A stretch of 34,002 nt of DNA from Bacteroidaceae bacterium. Lineage in GTDB: Bacteria > Bacteroidota > Bacteroidia > Bacteroidales > Bacteroidaceae. Position 1 is the first letter of the stretch. Every line of letters begins with the position of its first letter. Below are positions 7,325 to 16,555 of this stretch, one piece after another. Location: assembly GCA_017622495.1 (NCBI GenBank), contig JAGAQY010000076.1, positions 1 through 34,002 of the forward strand. Direction: 5' to 3'. Made by a program: the position numbers and the translations under genes. Below the pieces are notes generated by a model. That model saw nothing but the letters and a program-made list of their open reading frames with translations, had not been told where the DNA came from and searched no databases.

Positions 7325-10300
7325 ATGCATATAATAAAGAATATAAAACTGTGGGTATCGGCCTTCGTGGCACTGTGCGCTACTGCTGTGAGCGCACAGA
7401 CCACCGGTGCTACACTCACAGTGGCCGATATAGAGGGCGCGGCTGGCAAGGAAGTGAGCGTGCCGCTATACCTGACCAACGCCGATGAGGTGGTGGCCGT
7501 GCAGTTTGATGTGGAACTGCCCTATGCGCTCACCTCAGACATCGTGCTGAGCGAGACACGTAAGGACGGACACTCGGTGATGTACAAGAGCATCGGTACG
7601 GGCGGTGTGTACAAGTACACGGTAACCGTGATGTCGTTCAGTAACAAAAGTATCAAGGGCAACTCGGGCCTGCTGCTGCGACTGCCCATGACCGTAGACG
7701 AGGAGGCACAGCCCGAGGTGACCTCACCGATGAAGCTCACGGGCATCGTGCTGGCCAAGGCCAACGGTGAGAACGTGGCCACTGCCACCGAGTATGAGGG
7801 CACCTTCACCGTACAGCGTGTGCCCACACCCGACCTCATCGTGACCGACGTGACCGTGAACGAGGCTCACCGCACGCTCACTCCCGGTGAAGTGCTGCGC
7901 TTGAGCTACACGGTGAAGAACCAGGGCGATGCCGAGACTGGCGCAGGGTGGAAAGAGAATATCTACCTCACCGACCTCGGCGGCACCCGTGTGTTTGTGG
8001 GCAGCGTGATGTATGGCAATACATTGCCCGTGAGCAGCGAGATTGATCGTAATGTGGAGATTGCCATCCCCAACGTGATGCGCATCGAGGGCGAGGTGAC
8101 ACCCTATGTGGAGATTGTAAACATCAAGAAGACGGGCGAGATCATTGCCGACCAGGGCAACAACGGCGCCGCATCGGACGATGTGTGCATGCTCACCAAG
8201 AAGCTGTTTCTCACACCCGACAATGCCAGGATAGCCGAGGGCGAGAAGAGCAACTATACCTTGACACGCTCGGGCGACTGGTCGATGGACGAGGTGTACA
8301 CGCTGGGCTGTGAGCACGAGGGCGTGCTGAGCTTTGCTGCCACCGTGACCATCAAGGCCGGACAGTCGGGCATTTCGTTCCCCGTGACTGCCGTCGATGA
8401 CAATGAGGTGAACACGCTGGCCAAGACCTATCTGACCGTAGCGGCTGCCCATGGCTATGAGGCCGTGAAGGCTGGCGTGCTGCTGGCCGATGACGACGAC
8501 TACCCGCTCACCATCACGGCCGACAAGGCACAGATTACCGAAGGCGATGTGCTGACACTGACCGTAGAGCGCGATGGTCCGCTCGATGAGGAGCTGAAGG
8601 TGAACATCACCTGCAGCCAGCCGCTGCGCATGACCACACTGCGTGCCATCACCATACCGGCCGGACAGACTAAGGCATCGGCCACAGTGAGCGTGAGAGA
8701 CAACCTCACCCCACAGGCCGACGTGACCGTGACCTATACGGCACAGGCTACCGAGTATGAGACCTCGCAGGTGCAGATACCGCTCATCGACGGTGACCGA
8801 CCCAAGCTCACGCTCGAACTCTCGACCGACGTGGTAGGCGAGGCCGACGGCTATGGTGCACTGATGGCTACGGTGACTCGCGACGGCGACCTGAGCGACA
8901 ACCTGAACATATTCGTAGACAACTCATCGGACGGTGAGGTGTACTTCGACTCAGACCGCTACACCATATCGGCCGGAACAAGTTCGGTAACCTTCCCGAT
9001 AGGCGTGACCGACAACGCTATTATAGAAGGTACGCGCGCGTATGAAGTGACGGCGGCCATCTACCTCACCGACGTGAAGAGAGCCGATGAGGCAACCAAG
9101 GTGGTGCAGACCTTCGAGGTGACCGACAATGACGAACTGCACATCAGCATGGAATGTAACGTAGGTGCCATACTGGAGGGCGGAAAGGCTACGGTGACAC
9201 TGAACCACAACAACCAGCAGAGCACCGAGGCCGTGACCGTGAACCTCTCGGTAGATGACAACACCGTGACGGTACCCGCTACGGCAACGATAGCTGCAGG
9301 CCAGACCTCGACGACCTTTGTGGTGAGCGTGCCTACCAACAGTACAGCCAATGACGAGCGCACCTTTACCATCAAGGCACAGAACAGCAAGTATGGCGAG
9401 GCTACACTGCTCTTCATGATTGACGACCGCACACTGCCCGACTATGCCGTGAAGCAGACCCGCATACTGGCCGAGACGCTATCGCCCAACCGCGAGTTTG
9501 CCGTGGAGATGGAGATAGAGAACAAGGGTACAGGCGTGCTGCCCGCTGGCTATGAGATAAAGGTGTACCTGGCCGATAGAGCACGATACGTGAAGAATAT
9601 CTACTGGGAAACCAAGATGGCCGAGATAGGCACATGGACAACGACCGAGGCCATTGCTGTGGGCGAGAGCAAGGTGATGACATTTGCCGTCACCATACCC
9701 GCAGGATTTACCTATGGCGAGGGATACGGCTACTTCAAGACCTGGGGTAACCGCAAGGAGAGCATATTGGCGGATGACGAACTGTCGTATGCCAACAACG
9801 AACCCAACGGCATAGCCGTGGATATCGTGCGCCCCTATGTGGTGACAAGCATAACCCCTGACAAGCAGGTATATATGCCCGGCGACGTGGCTACACTCAA
9901 GGGAGTGGCGGCCGGCGGACGCGAAGGCGACATCGTGGAGGTGTACTGCTACAACGAGACGGGCCAGCGCATGGTCATAGGATATGCTACGATGGCTATC
10001 GACGCTACCTTCGAGCTGCAGCATACCATCGGCGCCAACTGGGGAGGCCAGTACAAGATAGGTGCCTGCGGCAAGGGAGAAAACGAATATGAGGAGTTGG
10101 CCGAGATAGGCGTATATAACCTGGATGTGAACGGTGGCAAGAGCCTGGTATGGAAGATTGCCGAGGGCGAAGTGGCAGAGGGACGCATAAGCGTGACCAA
10201 CCAGTCGGCCATAGCCGTACACAACGTACAGCTCGCCTGGGACAATATGCCCGGGAATTGCACGATAGAGATAGGTGGCGCTGTAGCCACGCTGGAACCA

Positions 10301-13300
10301 GGAGCCATGACCTACTTTACCTATAAGATAACGCCCAACGGCGTTTCTACGGGAGGCAGCTACCTGGAGGGTAAGGTGACGGCTACTTGCGATGAGGGTA
10401 TCAGCAAGAGTGTAGATGCCTACTACTACTGCACCCGATCGTATGCCGATGTGGTGTTTGAGATGGAGCAGGTGAAGACCACACTGATGAGAGGCACCAA
10501 GCGCTCGTATGAGGTGAAGATAGGTAATGCCGGACTGGTGGAGACAGGAACCATCACGGTGGAGACACCGACGAGTACTCCGTGGCTCGGACTTGCCACG
10601 CCGGCTACCATGACATCGTTGGCTACCAACGAGACGGCCAGCATGATGCTGACACTGACCTACCAGGAGGATATGATTGCCGAGGGCACGTATGAGTCGT
10701 TCGTGCGTGTGAAACCCGAGAATGGCAGTGCCGTGGTGCTGCCCGTGATCGTAACCGTGGTGAGCAACGAGAAGGCGACACTGACCGTCGATGCCGTGGA
10801 TGTATATACCAAGAGTGCAGAGGATGGCAACGGACCTCACGTGGCGGGAGCTACCGTGAAACTGGTGAACAAGATGACTGGCGAGACGGCCATGACAGGT
10901 ACCACGGGAAGCGACGGACTGTGGACAACAACGGAGCTGAAAGAGGGCGTGTATGACCTGTTCGTATCGGCCGACCGTCATCAGACCTATAAGGAAACCA
11001 TTACCATAGGACCTGGAGAGGAGAGGGTGATAGAGGCCTTCTTGCCCTACGCTGCAGTGAAGGTGACCTATACGGTGGAGGAAACCGAGGTGGTGGATGA
11101 GTATGAGACACGTATCGAAATGGTATTCGTGCCCGATATACCGCAGGCTATCGTAGTGCCCGAAGGCATGCACTTTGGATGCGGAGGTACCACCACGGTG
11201 AATGTGACACTGACCAACAAGGGAAAGCTCACGGCATATAATCCCTATCTGCTGTTCCCGACCGTAGATGGAGTGACCTTCACGGTACTCAACGAATACC
11301 CGTCGGTGCTGTATCCGGGCGAGAGCTACGACATGAAGGTGCGCTTTGACGGACCTGAGAATGTAACCCGACAGATGGTGGCCACCGTAGTGATGCACTA
11401 TGAGTATAAGCTGCAGGGCGAGACGTATGCCAACAACGACGGTCACGTGGCAATCTGGGGATGCGAGGACGAACCCATCATCATCGGTGGCGGCGGATTT
11501 GGCAGTGGTGACCTCGATGGAGACGAAGAGGGCGACCTGGAGAATATGTTTGAGGAAATCAAGGATAATGGTATCAATGACGAGGCGGAGGGTATCATCA
11601 GTATGCCCGAGTATAACCCGATATCCAACTCGAAGACCCATCAGGTGGTGCTGGAGTTCCGTCAGACCATCTTCCTCACACGCCAGGCCTTCCGCGGCAC
11701 GCTGAAGATAGAGAACCAGTACACGACGGACCTGACCGACATCGTCTTTGAAGCCAATGTGGAGACTATGGACGGACAGGATGTGACAGAGATGTTTGCC
11801 CTCGACTACGATGAGCAGCCGACAGGAGACATCAAGGTGGATGACAAGACCAAGGTATGGAGCCTGGCGGGCGAGAAGAGTGGCGAGGCAGGTGTCATCT
11901 ATGTGCCTTCGAAGGAGACAGCACCCACAGAGCCAGTGACCTATCTGTTTGGCGGTACGCTGACCTATACCGATGTGGCAACGGGTGACCGCGTGAAAGT
12001 GGACCTGATGCAGACGGCACTCACGGTGAACCCGTCGCCCGACCTCTACCTGACCTACTTCATCCAGCGTGAGTTTATCTCTGATGACCCGCTGACCGAG
12101 GAGGTTGAGCCTTGGGAACCTGCCGAGTTTGCCCTGCTCATACAGAACAAGGGAGCCGGAAAGGCGCTGGATCTGGCTATCGAGACTTCGGAACCGCAAA
12201 TCATAGAGAATGTAAACGGACTGCCCGTGTCGTTCAAGTCATTGTACTCATCTATCGATGGCGTGGAGGGCAACTTCCCCTTCACCTATATGAAGGTGGG
12301 AGCTATAGAGCCGGGACAGAATGTGCTGGCACGATGGTTCTTCTACAGCAACGTGTCGGGCTATGTCAACGACTACTATGCCGAGATGACACGTGGCTCG
12401 CTGTATGGAGAGGAGTTTAACCTCATCACACTGCTCGGAGCACGCGACCTGAAGCGCTCGGTGAAGGCGATACCTCAGGCTACGGCTTCGGCACAGGCCA
12501 TGAGAGGGGTAGATGTGCAGGCACGCGCCGCGACCGACATCTTCCTGCTCGACGAGATTGAGGACTCGGAGAACCTGCCCGACTGCGTAATCGACGCGAA
12601 TGGCAACGAGACTACCGACCTGCAGATTGTGAGTGAGCAGACCATAGTGAACAAGGTGGATGAGTGCACCTACGAACTGACAGTGAATGCTGCAAGAACA
12701 GGGTGGATGTATGGCAAACTGCATGACCCCACAAACGGTACCATGGTGCTGGCCTCTGTGGTGCGAAAGAGCGACGGCGCTGACATGGGTGTCAATAACT
12801 TCTGGCAGACAGACCGCACGATGGCAAGCGATAGAAGTACGGTGTATGAGAATCTGCTCCACTTTGCCGACTATATATATAATATAGGAGAGACCTATAC
12901 ATTGACATTCGAGGCGAAGCCCGCTGTGCCTGTCACTATCACGGCCATAGAGGGATTGCCCGATGTGGAGAGCTCGCAGGCTGTGACGCAGGTGAAGGTG
13001 ATATTCAGCAAGGAGATAGATGCCGCTACATTTACGGCCGAGGACATCGTCATCACTTGCAACGGCACTCAGCTGGATATGTCCAAGGCTACTGTAAGGA
13101 GACAGGATGCTGTGACGTATGTGGTAGACTGGTCGGCCCTGACCCCGATGTATGGCACGCACCAACTGGTGGTGTACACAACAGGAATCACCGATAAGGA
13201 CGGACTGAGCGGTGAAACCTCTGTGATGAAGTCGTGGACACAAAAGATCAGTGGTACGGCCTTGCTCAATGTGGTGGTGACACCAGCAGAGGGCGGCACG

Positions 13301-14539
13301 GCGACAGCCAGCGGAGCGTATGCCTTTGGCTATGTGACGGTAAAGGCTGAGGCCAAGGAGGGCTATGTGTTCTATCGTTGGACCGAGGATGGAAAGGTTC
13401 TGTCCACGGCGGCAAGCTACACACATCTGCTATACAAGCCTACGACCTTGACGGCCGAGTTTGTGCCTGAAACCTATATGCTTACTATAGGTTGCGACGA
13501 GGAACAAGGAACGGTTGCCGGTGTGGCAAGCGGTATGTATGAGTATGGTACAGAGATGACACTGCGTGCTGTGGCCAACAGCGGATATACATTCGCAGGA
13601 TGGAGTATCAACGGTAACAAGCAGGAGACTGTAGATGCTATGCTCTCACTGGTCATCGACAAGACAACCGAACTGATAGCATGGTTTGAGAAAACAATCA
13701 TCATGCTGCTCATGGGCGATGTGAACAACGACGGCAAGGTGACGGTGACTGACGTGTCGCTGGTAGTGAGCTATATCATGGAAGAGAATCCCTTTAACTT
13801 TGTGTTTGTGAAGGGTGATATGGATACCGACGGAGGTATCAGCGTGACAGACATTACACGTATAGTGGAGCGAATCCTTACTGGCGACAATACACTCACT
13901 GCTGCTGCCAGAGCCTATGCACGCAGTCAGACGATGCAGCAAGAATGGATGACCGATGATGTGGTGGCCCGCTTGAATGAGGAGGTGGCTATCCCTGTAT
14001 CGCTGGCCGAGACTGGAGGCAGCTATGTGGCATGGCAGTGCGATGTGGTGATACCTGCTGGCATGGAACTGACCGATGTAAGACTCAATGGACAACTGAA
14101 GAGACACACGGTATCGTATGCACCGATAGCTGAGAATAGGTATAGAGTGGTGGTGTACTCAATGAGAAATGCAGCGATAGCAACTCATGAGGATATCATG
14201 GAACTTGTTGTGCGCCCTATGGCTGCAATGCCTGGAGTAGAGCAGATGGTGTCGATCGAGAACACTCGCCTTGTGGATAACTCACTGGATGCACAATATC
14301 TGCCATCGGCTACTGCTAAGGTAGAGGTGGAAGGTACGGATGTGGACGATGTGTATGCTGGTGTTGCCGTAGAAGGAGGCAAACAGCTTACGATTACTGC
14401 ATTACAGGAGCAGACGGTGTATGTATATGCGGCAGACGGACGCATCGTGCGTGTAGTAAATGTACCCGAAGGTGTGACCGCTGTAGCGCTCGAACCGGGT
14501 GTCTATATGGCGTGCGGTAAGAAGGTTGTAATCTATTAG
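7325..14539 (+). CDS. Giant surface protein with cohesin-like, CARDB, Calx-beta, InlB-repeat and dockerin modules
   Basis: A 2404-residue exported protein with a signal peptide cut near residue 25 (VSA-QT). Approximate order: a cohesin-like domain 26-165 (GKEVSVPLYLTNADEVVAVQ), a CARDB-like domain 166-292 (PDLIVTDVTV), four Calx-beta-like repeats 293-702 (I.EGxxxxxTLxR pattern with ending D.D motifs), further CARDB/beta-sandwich segments, a CnaB/carboxypeptidase-regulatory-like domain 1155-1240, an SbsA Ig-like domain about 1862-1975 (VKVIFSKEIDAATFTAEDI), two InlB/Listeria-type repeats 1979-2121 (GYVFYRWTEDG, GYTFAGWSING), a good dockerin 2126-2185 (GDVNNDGKVTVTDVSLVVSY and GDMDTDGGISVTDITRIVER), a second cohesin-like domain about 2209-2335 and a short C-terminal sorting-like tail (YAADGRIVRVV ... 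GVYMACGKK). A surface or matrix adhesin is the best inference; no catalytic site was seen. Confidence 0.85.
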   Translation: MHIIKNIKLWVSAFVALCATAVSAQTTGATLTVADIEGAAGKEVSVPLYLTNADEVVAVQFDVELPYALTSDIVLSETRKDGHSVMYKSIGTGGVYKYTVTVMSFSNKSIKGNSGLLLRLPMTVDEEAQPEVTSPMKLTGIVLAKANGENVATATEYEGTFTVQRVPTPDLIVTDVTVNEAHRTLTPGEVLRLSYTVKNQGDAETGAGWKENIYLTDLGGTRVFVGSVMYGNTLPVSSEIDRNVEIAIPNVMRIEGEVTPYVEIVNIKKTGEIIADQGNNGAASDDVCMLTKKLFLTPDNARIAEGEKSNYTLTRSGDWSMDEVYTLGCEHEGVLSFAATVTIKAGQSGISFPVTAVDDNEVNTLAKTYLTVAAAHGYEAVKAGVLLADDDDYPLTITADKAQITEGDVLTLTVERDGPLDEELKVNITCSQPLRMTTLRAITIPAGQTKASATVSVRDNLTPQADVTVTYTAQATEYETSQVQIPLIDGDRPKLTLELSTDVVGEADGYGALMATVTRDGDLSDNLNIFVDNSSDGEVYFDSDRYTISAGTSSVTFPIGVTDNAIIEGTRAYEVTAAIYLTDVKRADEATKVVQTFEVTDNDELHISMECNVGAILEGGKATVTLNHNNQQSTEAVTVNLSVDDNTVTVPATATIAAGQTSTTFVVSVPTNSTANDERTFTIKAQNSKYGEATLLFMIDDRTLPDYAVKQTRILAETLSPNREFAVEMEIENKGTGVLPAGYEIKVYLADRARYVKNIYWETKMAEIGTWTTTEAIAVGESKVMTFAVTIPAGFTYGEGYGYFKTWGNRKESILADDELSYANNEPNGIAVDIVRPYVVTSITPDKQVYMPGDVATLKGVAAGGREGDIVEVYCYNETGQRMVIGYATMAIDATFELQHTIGANWGGQYKIGACGKGENEYEELAEIGVYNLDVNGGKSLVWKIAEGEVAEGRISVTNQSAIAVHNVQLAWDNMPGNCTIEIGGAVATLEPGAMTYFTYKITPNGVSTGGSYLEGKVTATCDEGISKSVDAYYYCTRSYADVVFEMEQVKTTLMRGTKRSYEVKIGNAGLVETGTITVETPTSTPWLGLATPATMTSLATNETASMMLTLTYQEDMIAEGTYESFVRVKPENGSAVVLPVIVTVVSNEKATLTVDAVDVYTKSAEDGNGPHVAGATVKLVNKMTGETAMTGTTGSDGLWTTTELKEGVYDLFVSADRHQTYKETITIGPGEERVIEAFLPYAAVKVTYTVEETEVVDEYETRIEMVFVPDIPQAIVVPEGMHFGCGGTTTVNVTLTNKGKLTAYNPYLLFPTVDGVTFTVLNEYPSVLYPGESYDMKVRFDGPENVTRQMVATVVMHYEYKLQGETYANNDGHVAIWGCEDEPIIIGGGGFGSGDLDGDEEGDLENMFEEIKDNGINDEAEGIISMPEYNPISNSKTHQVVLEFRQTIFLTRQAFRGTLKIENQYTTDLTDIVFEANVETMDGQDVTEMFALDYDEQPTGDIKVDDKTKVWSLAGEKSGEAGVIYVPSKETAPTEPVTYLFGGTLTYTDVATGDRVKVDLMQTALTVNPSPDLYLTYFIQREFISDDPLTEEVEPWEPAEFALLIQNKGAGKALDLAIETSEPQIIENVNGLPVSFKSLYSSIDGVEGNFPFTYMKVGAIEPGQNVLARWFFYSNVSGYVNDYYAEMTRGSLYGEEFNLITLLGARDLKRSVKAIPQATASAQAMRGVDVQARAATDIFLLDEIEDSENLPDCVIDANGNETTDLQIVSEQTIVNKVDECTYELTVNAARTGWMYGKLHDPTNGTMVLASVVRKSDGADMGVNNFWQTDRTMASDRSTVYENLLHFADYIYNIGETYTLTFEAKPAVPVTITAIEGLPDVESSQAVTQVKVIFSKEIDAATFTAEDIVITCNGTQLDMSKATVRRQDAVTYVVDWSALTPMYGTHQLVVYTTGITDKDGLSGETSVMKSWTQKISGTALLNVVVTPAEGGTATASGAYAFGYVTVKAEAKEGYVFYRWTEDGKVLSTAASYTHLLYKPTTLTAEFVPETYMLTIGCDEEQGTVAGVASGMYEYGTEMTLRAVANSGYTFAGWSINGNKQETVDAMLSLVIDKTTELIAWFEKTIIMLLMGDVNNDGKVTVTDVSLVVSYIMEENPFNFVFVKGDMDTDGGISVTDITRIVERILTGDNTLTAAARAYARSQTMQQEWMTDDVVARLNEEVAIPVSLAETGGSYVAWQCDVVIPAGMELTDVRLNGQLKRHTVSYAPIAENRYRVVVYSMRNAAIATHEDIMELVVRPMAAMPGVEQMVSIENTRLVDNSLDAQYLPSATAKVEVEGTDVDDVYAGVAVEGGKQLTITALQEQTVYVYAADGRIVRVVNVPEGVTAVALEPGVYMACGKKVVIY

Positions 14540-14550
14540 AATGTAGCGAT

Positions 14551-15957
14551 ATGGACAAACTGAAAATACTGATTTCGCTTGTGCTGTTTGCCCTCATGGG
14601 GCAAACGGTACAAGCCGATGAGAAAAACTATCTGTCGATAGCTCCATTCTATATGGAGCCGGGAGATGTGGTGACTGTGGACCTGAATCTGACCAATGAG
14701 CAGGTTGTGTGTGCTTACCAGACCGACCTCGTATTGCCCGAAGGCATAACGGTAACCTACGAAGTGGAGGATGAGGAGACCTATATGGATGTATTTGTGG
14801 ATCCTGACCGTACAAGCAGTGATATGCGTAAGATGCATCTCATAGATGCTATGCTGATGAAAGATGGCCGCGTGAGAATCGTGTGCTATTCGAACCGCAA
14901 TACGGCATTCGTCGGCAATCAGGGTGCTGTGGCTACCTTGAAGATAAAGGCTGATGAAGGGTTGCAGGCTGGAGTGTATGAACTCAAACTGCAGGAATCG
15001 GAGATTACGCTGAAGGAGACACTGACGTCTTGTCTTCCGGCCGACTTCACGACTGTAGTGCCTGTGGGAATAACACAGGACAACGTACTGACTCTCGGAG
15101 GTGAATATACTGATGAGGCTGCAGAAGTGCTGAATGCTGCATTGGCCGAGAAGGAGGGAATCATGGTGGTGGATATGAAGGCGGTGACTGCCTATCAAGG
15201 AGCGGTGAACGTCGTGGACAACCCGAATGCCCTCATCTATACATCAAAGCAACTTGGACTGACCAACGGCAGTAATGTGGTAGTGAATGGCAGGTGTGAA
15301 AACTTGTTGCTCACGGATGGATATCCGTTTGCTGTGACCGACAACTTTACCATCACGAAAGGTAGGTATGACCGCACATTGGCGCCCGGAAGATATGGCA
15401 CGGTGGTGCTGCCCTTTGCTGTGGATGAGGCTACCGCTGCATCGTTTGAGTTCTATGAACTGCAAGAGGTGGGGCCTGACTATCTGCATTTCGAGATTGT
15501 GGAGAAGCCTGAAGCAGGCATGCCTTACCTTTATATAAATAAAGGTGATGCACAGCCGACAGGCTTTGAAACGGAGAATAGTGAAGTGGGTGATGCGGTA
15601 GGCGAATCGGCAAAAGTGGGTGAATGGAGGATGAAAGCAACCTTTATGCCGATGGTGATTACTGATGCCGCTGTGCTGGATAGAACATACTACATAAGCA
15701 GCAACAAAATCAAGAACGCGACGAAAAAGCTGGAAATCTCGGCGTTTAGGGCCTACCTGGAGGGACCATCGTTTACAGAAACGTTCATGTCTGCGGCAAA
15801 AGTCGTAGGCATACGCTTGGGAAGATCCACGGAGATTATTCCTCTTGAAAGGGTTGAAGATAACGTAATCTATGATATGACAGGACGAAAGGTGGAATGC
15901 CCAGGACGCGGATTGTATATCATGAATGGGAAGAAATTTTATAACAATAAAGAGTAG
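14551..15957 (+). CDS. Exported cohesin-like protein with sorting-type C-terminus
   Basis: A 468-residue protein that starts 11 bp after the giant gene. The signal peptide is cut near residue 23 (VQA-DE). Residues 25-175 resemble the cohesin-like domains of the 2404-aa neighbour (PGDVVTVDLNLTNEQVVCAYQTDLVLP, GAVATLKIKA). Residues about 240-400 match a module frequent in Bacteroidales surface proteins, with ENLLLTDGYPFAV, a FTITKGRYDRTL-type segment and GTVVLPFAV. The tail (VIYDMTGRKVECPGRGLYIMNGKKF) is a short sorting-domain-like end. Its tight spacing and shared modules suggest it acts with the giant protein at the cell surface, possibly as a cohesin partner for the dockerin-like segments. 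That pairing is inference. Confidence 0.8.
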   Translation: MDKLKILISLVLFALMGQTVQADEKNYLSIAPFYMEPGDVVTVDLNLTNEQVVCAYQTDLVLPEGITVTYEVEDEETYMDVFVDPDRTSSDMRKMHLIDAMLMKDGRVRIVCYSNRNTAFVGNQGAVATLKIKADEGLQAGVYELKLQESEITLKETLTSCLPADFTTVVPVGITQDNVLTLGGEYTDEAAEVLNAALAEKEGIMVVDMKAVTAYQGAVNVVDNPNALIYTSKQLGLTNGSNVVVNGRCENLLLTDGYPFAVTDNFTITKGRYDRTLAPGRYGTVVLPFAVDEATAASFEFYELQEVGPDYLHFEIVEKPEAGMPYLYINKGDAQPTGFETENSEVGDAVGESAKVGEWRMKATFMPMVITDAAVLDRTYYISSNKIKNATKKLEISAFRAYLEGPSFTETFMSAAKVVGIRLGRSTEIIPLERVEDNVIYDMTGRKVECPGRGLYIMNGKKFYNNKE

Positions 15958-15964
15958 CTGTGGT

Positions 15965-16168
15965 ATGAGAAAGTATATTAAACCGGAAATAGAGATTATT
16001 GAAATAGCTCCGGATATGATGATAGCCACCTCTATCTTTATTGATGTAGAACAAGAGGAGGAAGGCAAGGCCGACGTGATAGAGAAACGGCGTGGTACCT
16101 GGGGAGACCTATGGGCCGAAGATCCCGAAGAAGAACTGTCTGGTGGCCTCTTTGAACGTAGAGAGTGA
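15965..16168 (+). CDS. Small acidic peptide of the KYIKP...WGxLW type
   Basis: A 67-residue protein. The upstream in-frame ATG at 15926 lies inside the preceding gene, so the ATG at 15965, seven bases after that gene's stop, is preferred. It begins MRKYIKPEIEIIEIAPDMM, continues with an Asp/Glu-rich middle and has RRGTWGDLW before an acidic tail. It is clearly related to the 97-residue product at 32506-32799: both have KYIKPxxEIIE, a Met-rich AxS stretch, an acidic region and RGxWGxLW. There is no signal peptide or membrane segment. The family is not one I can name. It is last in the surface-protein operon. Confidence 0.75.
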   Translation: MRKYIKPEIEIIEIAPDMMIATSIFIDVEQEEEGKADVIEKRRGTWGDLWAEDPEEELSGGLFERRE

Positions 16169-16292
16169 GATGCTAAAAGCTAAACTTTTTTGTGTGTAGC
16201 TCCATTTTTCCTGCGAATTATTTTCTCATTTGAAGAATATTGTGTTTCTTTGTAAAATATTTGGAGAAAACATATAAAAATAAAATAGCATT

Positions 16293-16463
16293 ATGAACGG
16301 AATCTTGAAGAATTTGGGCATTATCATCATTGTTATTGCCTCTATCGTGTTGGTGCTCAGCCATTTCCTCGGGTGGAACAACTCCAATGCTGTGCAGTTT
16401 GGCGCATTTGGTGCCATGATTGTAGGCCTGGTATTGTATATCGTACTCAACAAGAGGGATTAA
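16293..16463 (+). CDS. Small membrane protein, 56 residues
   Basis: Reading from ATG 16293 to TAA 16461-16463 gives 56 residues with two hydrophobic segments, about residues 7-26 (LGIIIIVIASIVLVLSHF) and 35-52 (VQFGAFGAMIVGLVLYIVL), and the end LNKRD. This two-helix pattern with a terminal Asn-Lys motif is familiar among short conserved Bacteroidales membrane proteins, but no function is known to me. The region upstream is AT-rich and lacks a clear promoter. The gene ends 37 bp before a perfect bidirectional hairpin. The opposite-strand open frame is its shadow. Confidence 0.75.
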   Translation: MNGILKNLGIIIIVIASIVLVLSHFLGWNNSNAVQFGAFGAMIVGLVLYIVLNKRD

Positions 16464-16500
16464 TAGGACTGCTGAGTAGCCTACTCAGTATGTGATGAGC

Positions 16501-16543
16501 ATAACAAGAGAGGGAGCGCACCATGCGCTCCCTCTCTTGTTAT
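16501..16543. terminator. Perfect bidirectional terminator hairpin
   Basis: A 20-bp stem with no mismatch (16501-16520 with 16524-16543) closes a 3-nt loop CCA. GAGGGAGCGCA forms the GC-rich top of the stem, and the A/T-rich base (ATAACAAGAG) supplies T-rich ends in both directions. It lies between the convergent small membrane protein gene and rprY. Confidence 0.9.
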
Positions 16544-16555
16544 ACTCGTGGAACA

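Noticed and set aside
9479..12199. 906-residue minus-strand open frame inside the giant gene
   Set aside because: Antisense shadow: the plus strand has a coherent set of adhesion domains, whereas this frame is His/Gly/Leu-rich with no recognisable fold.
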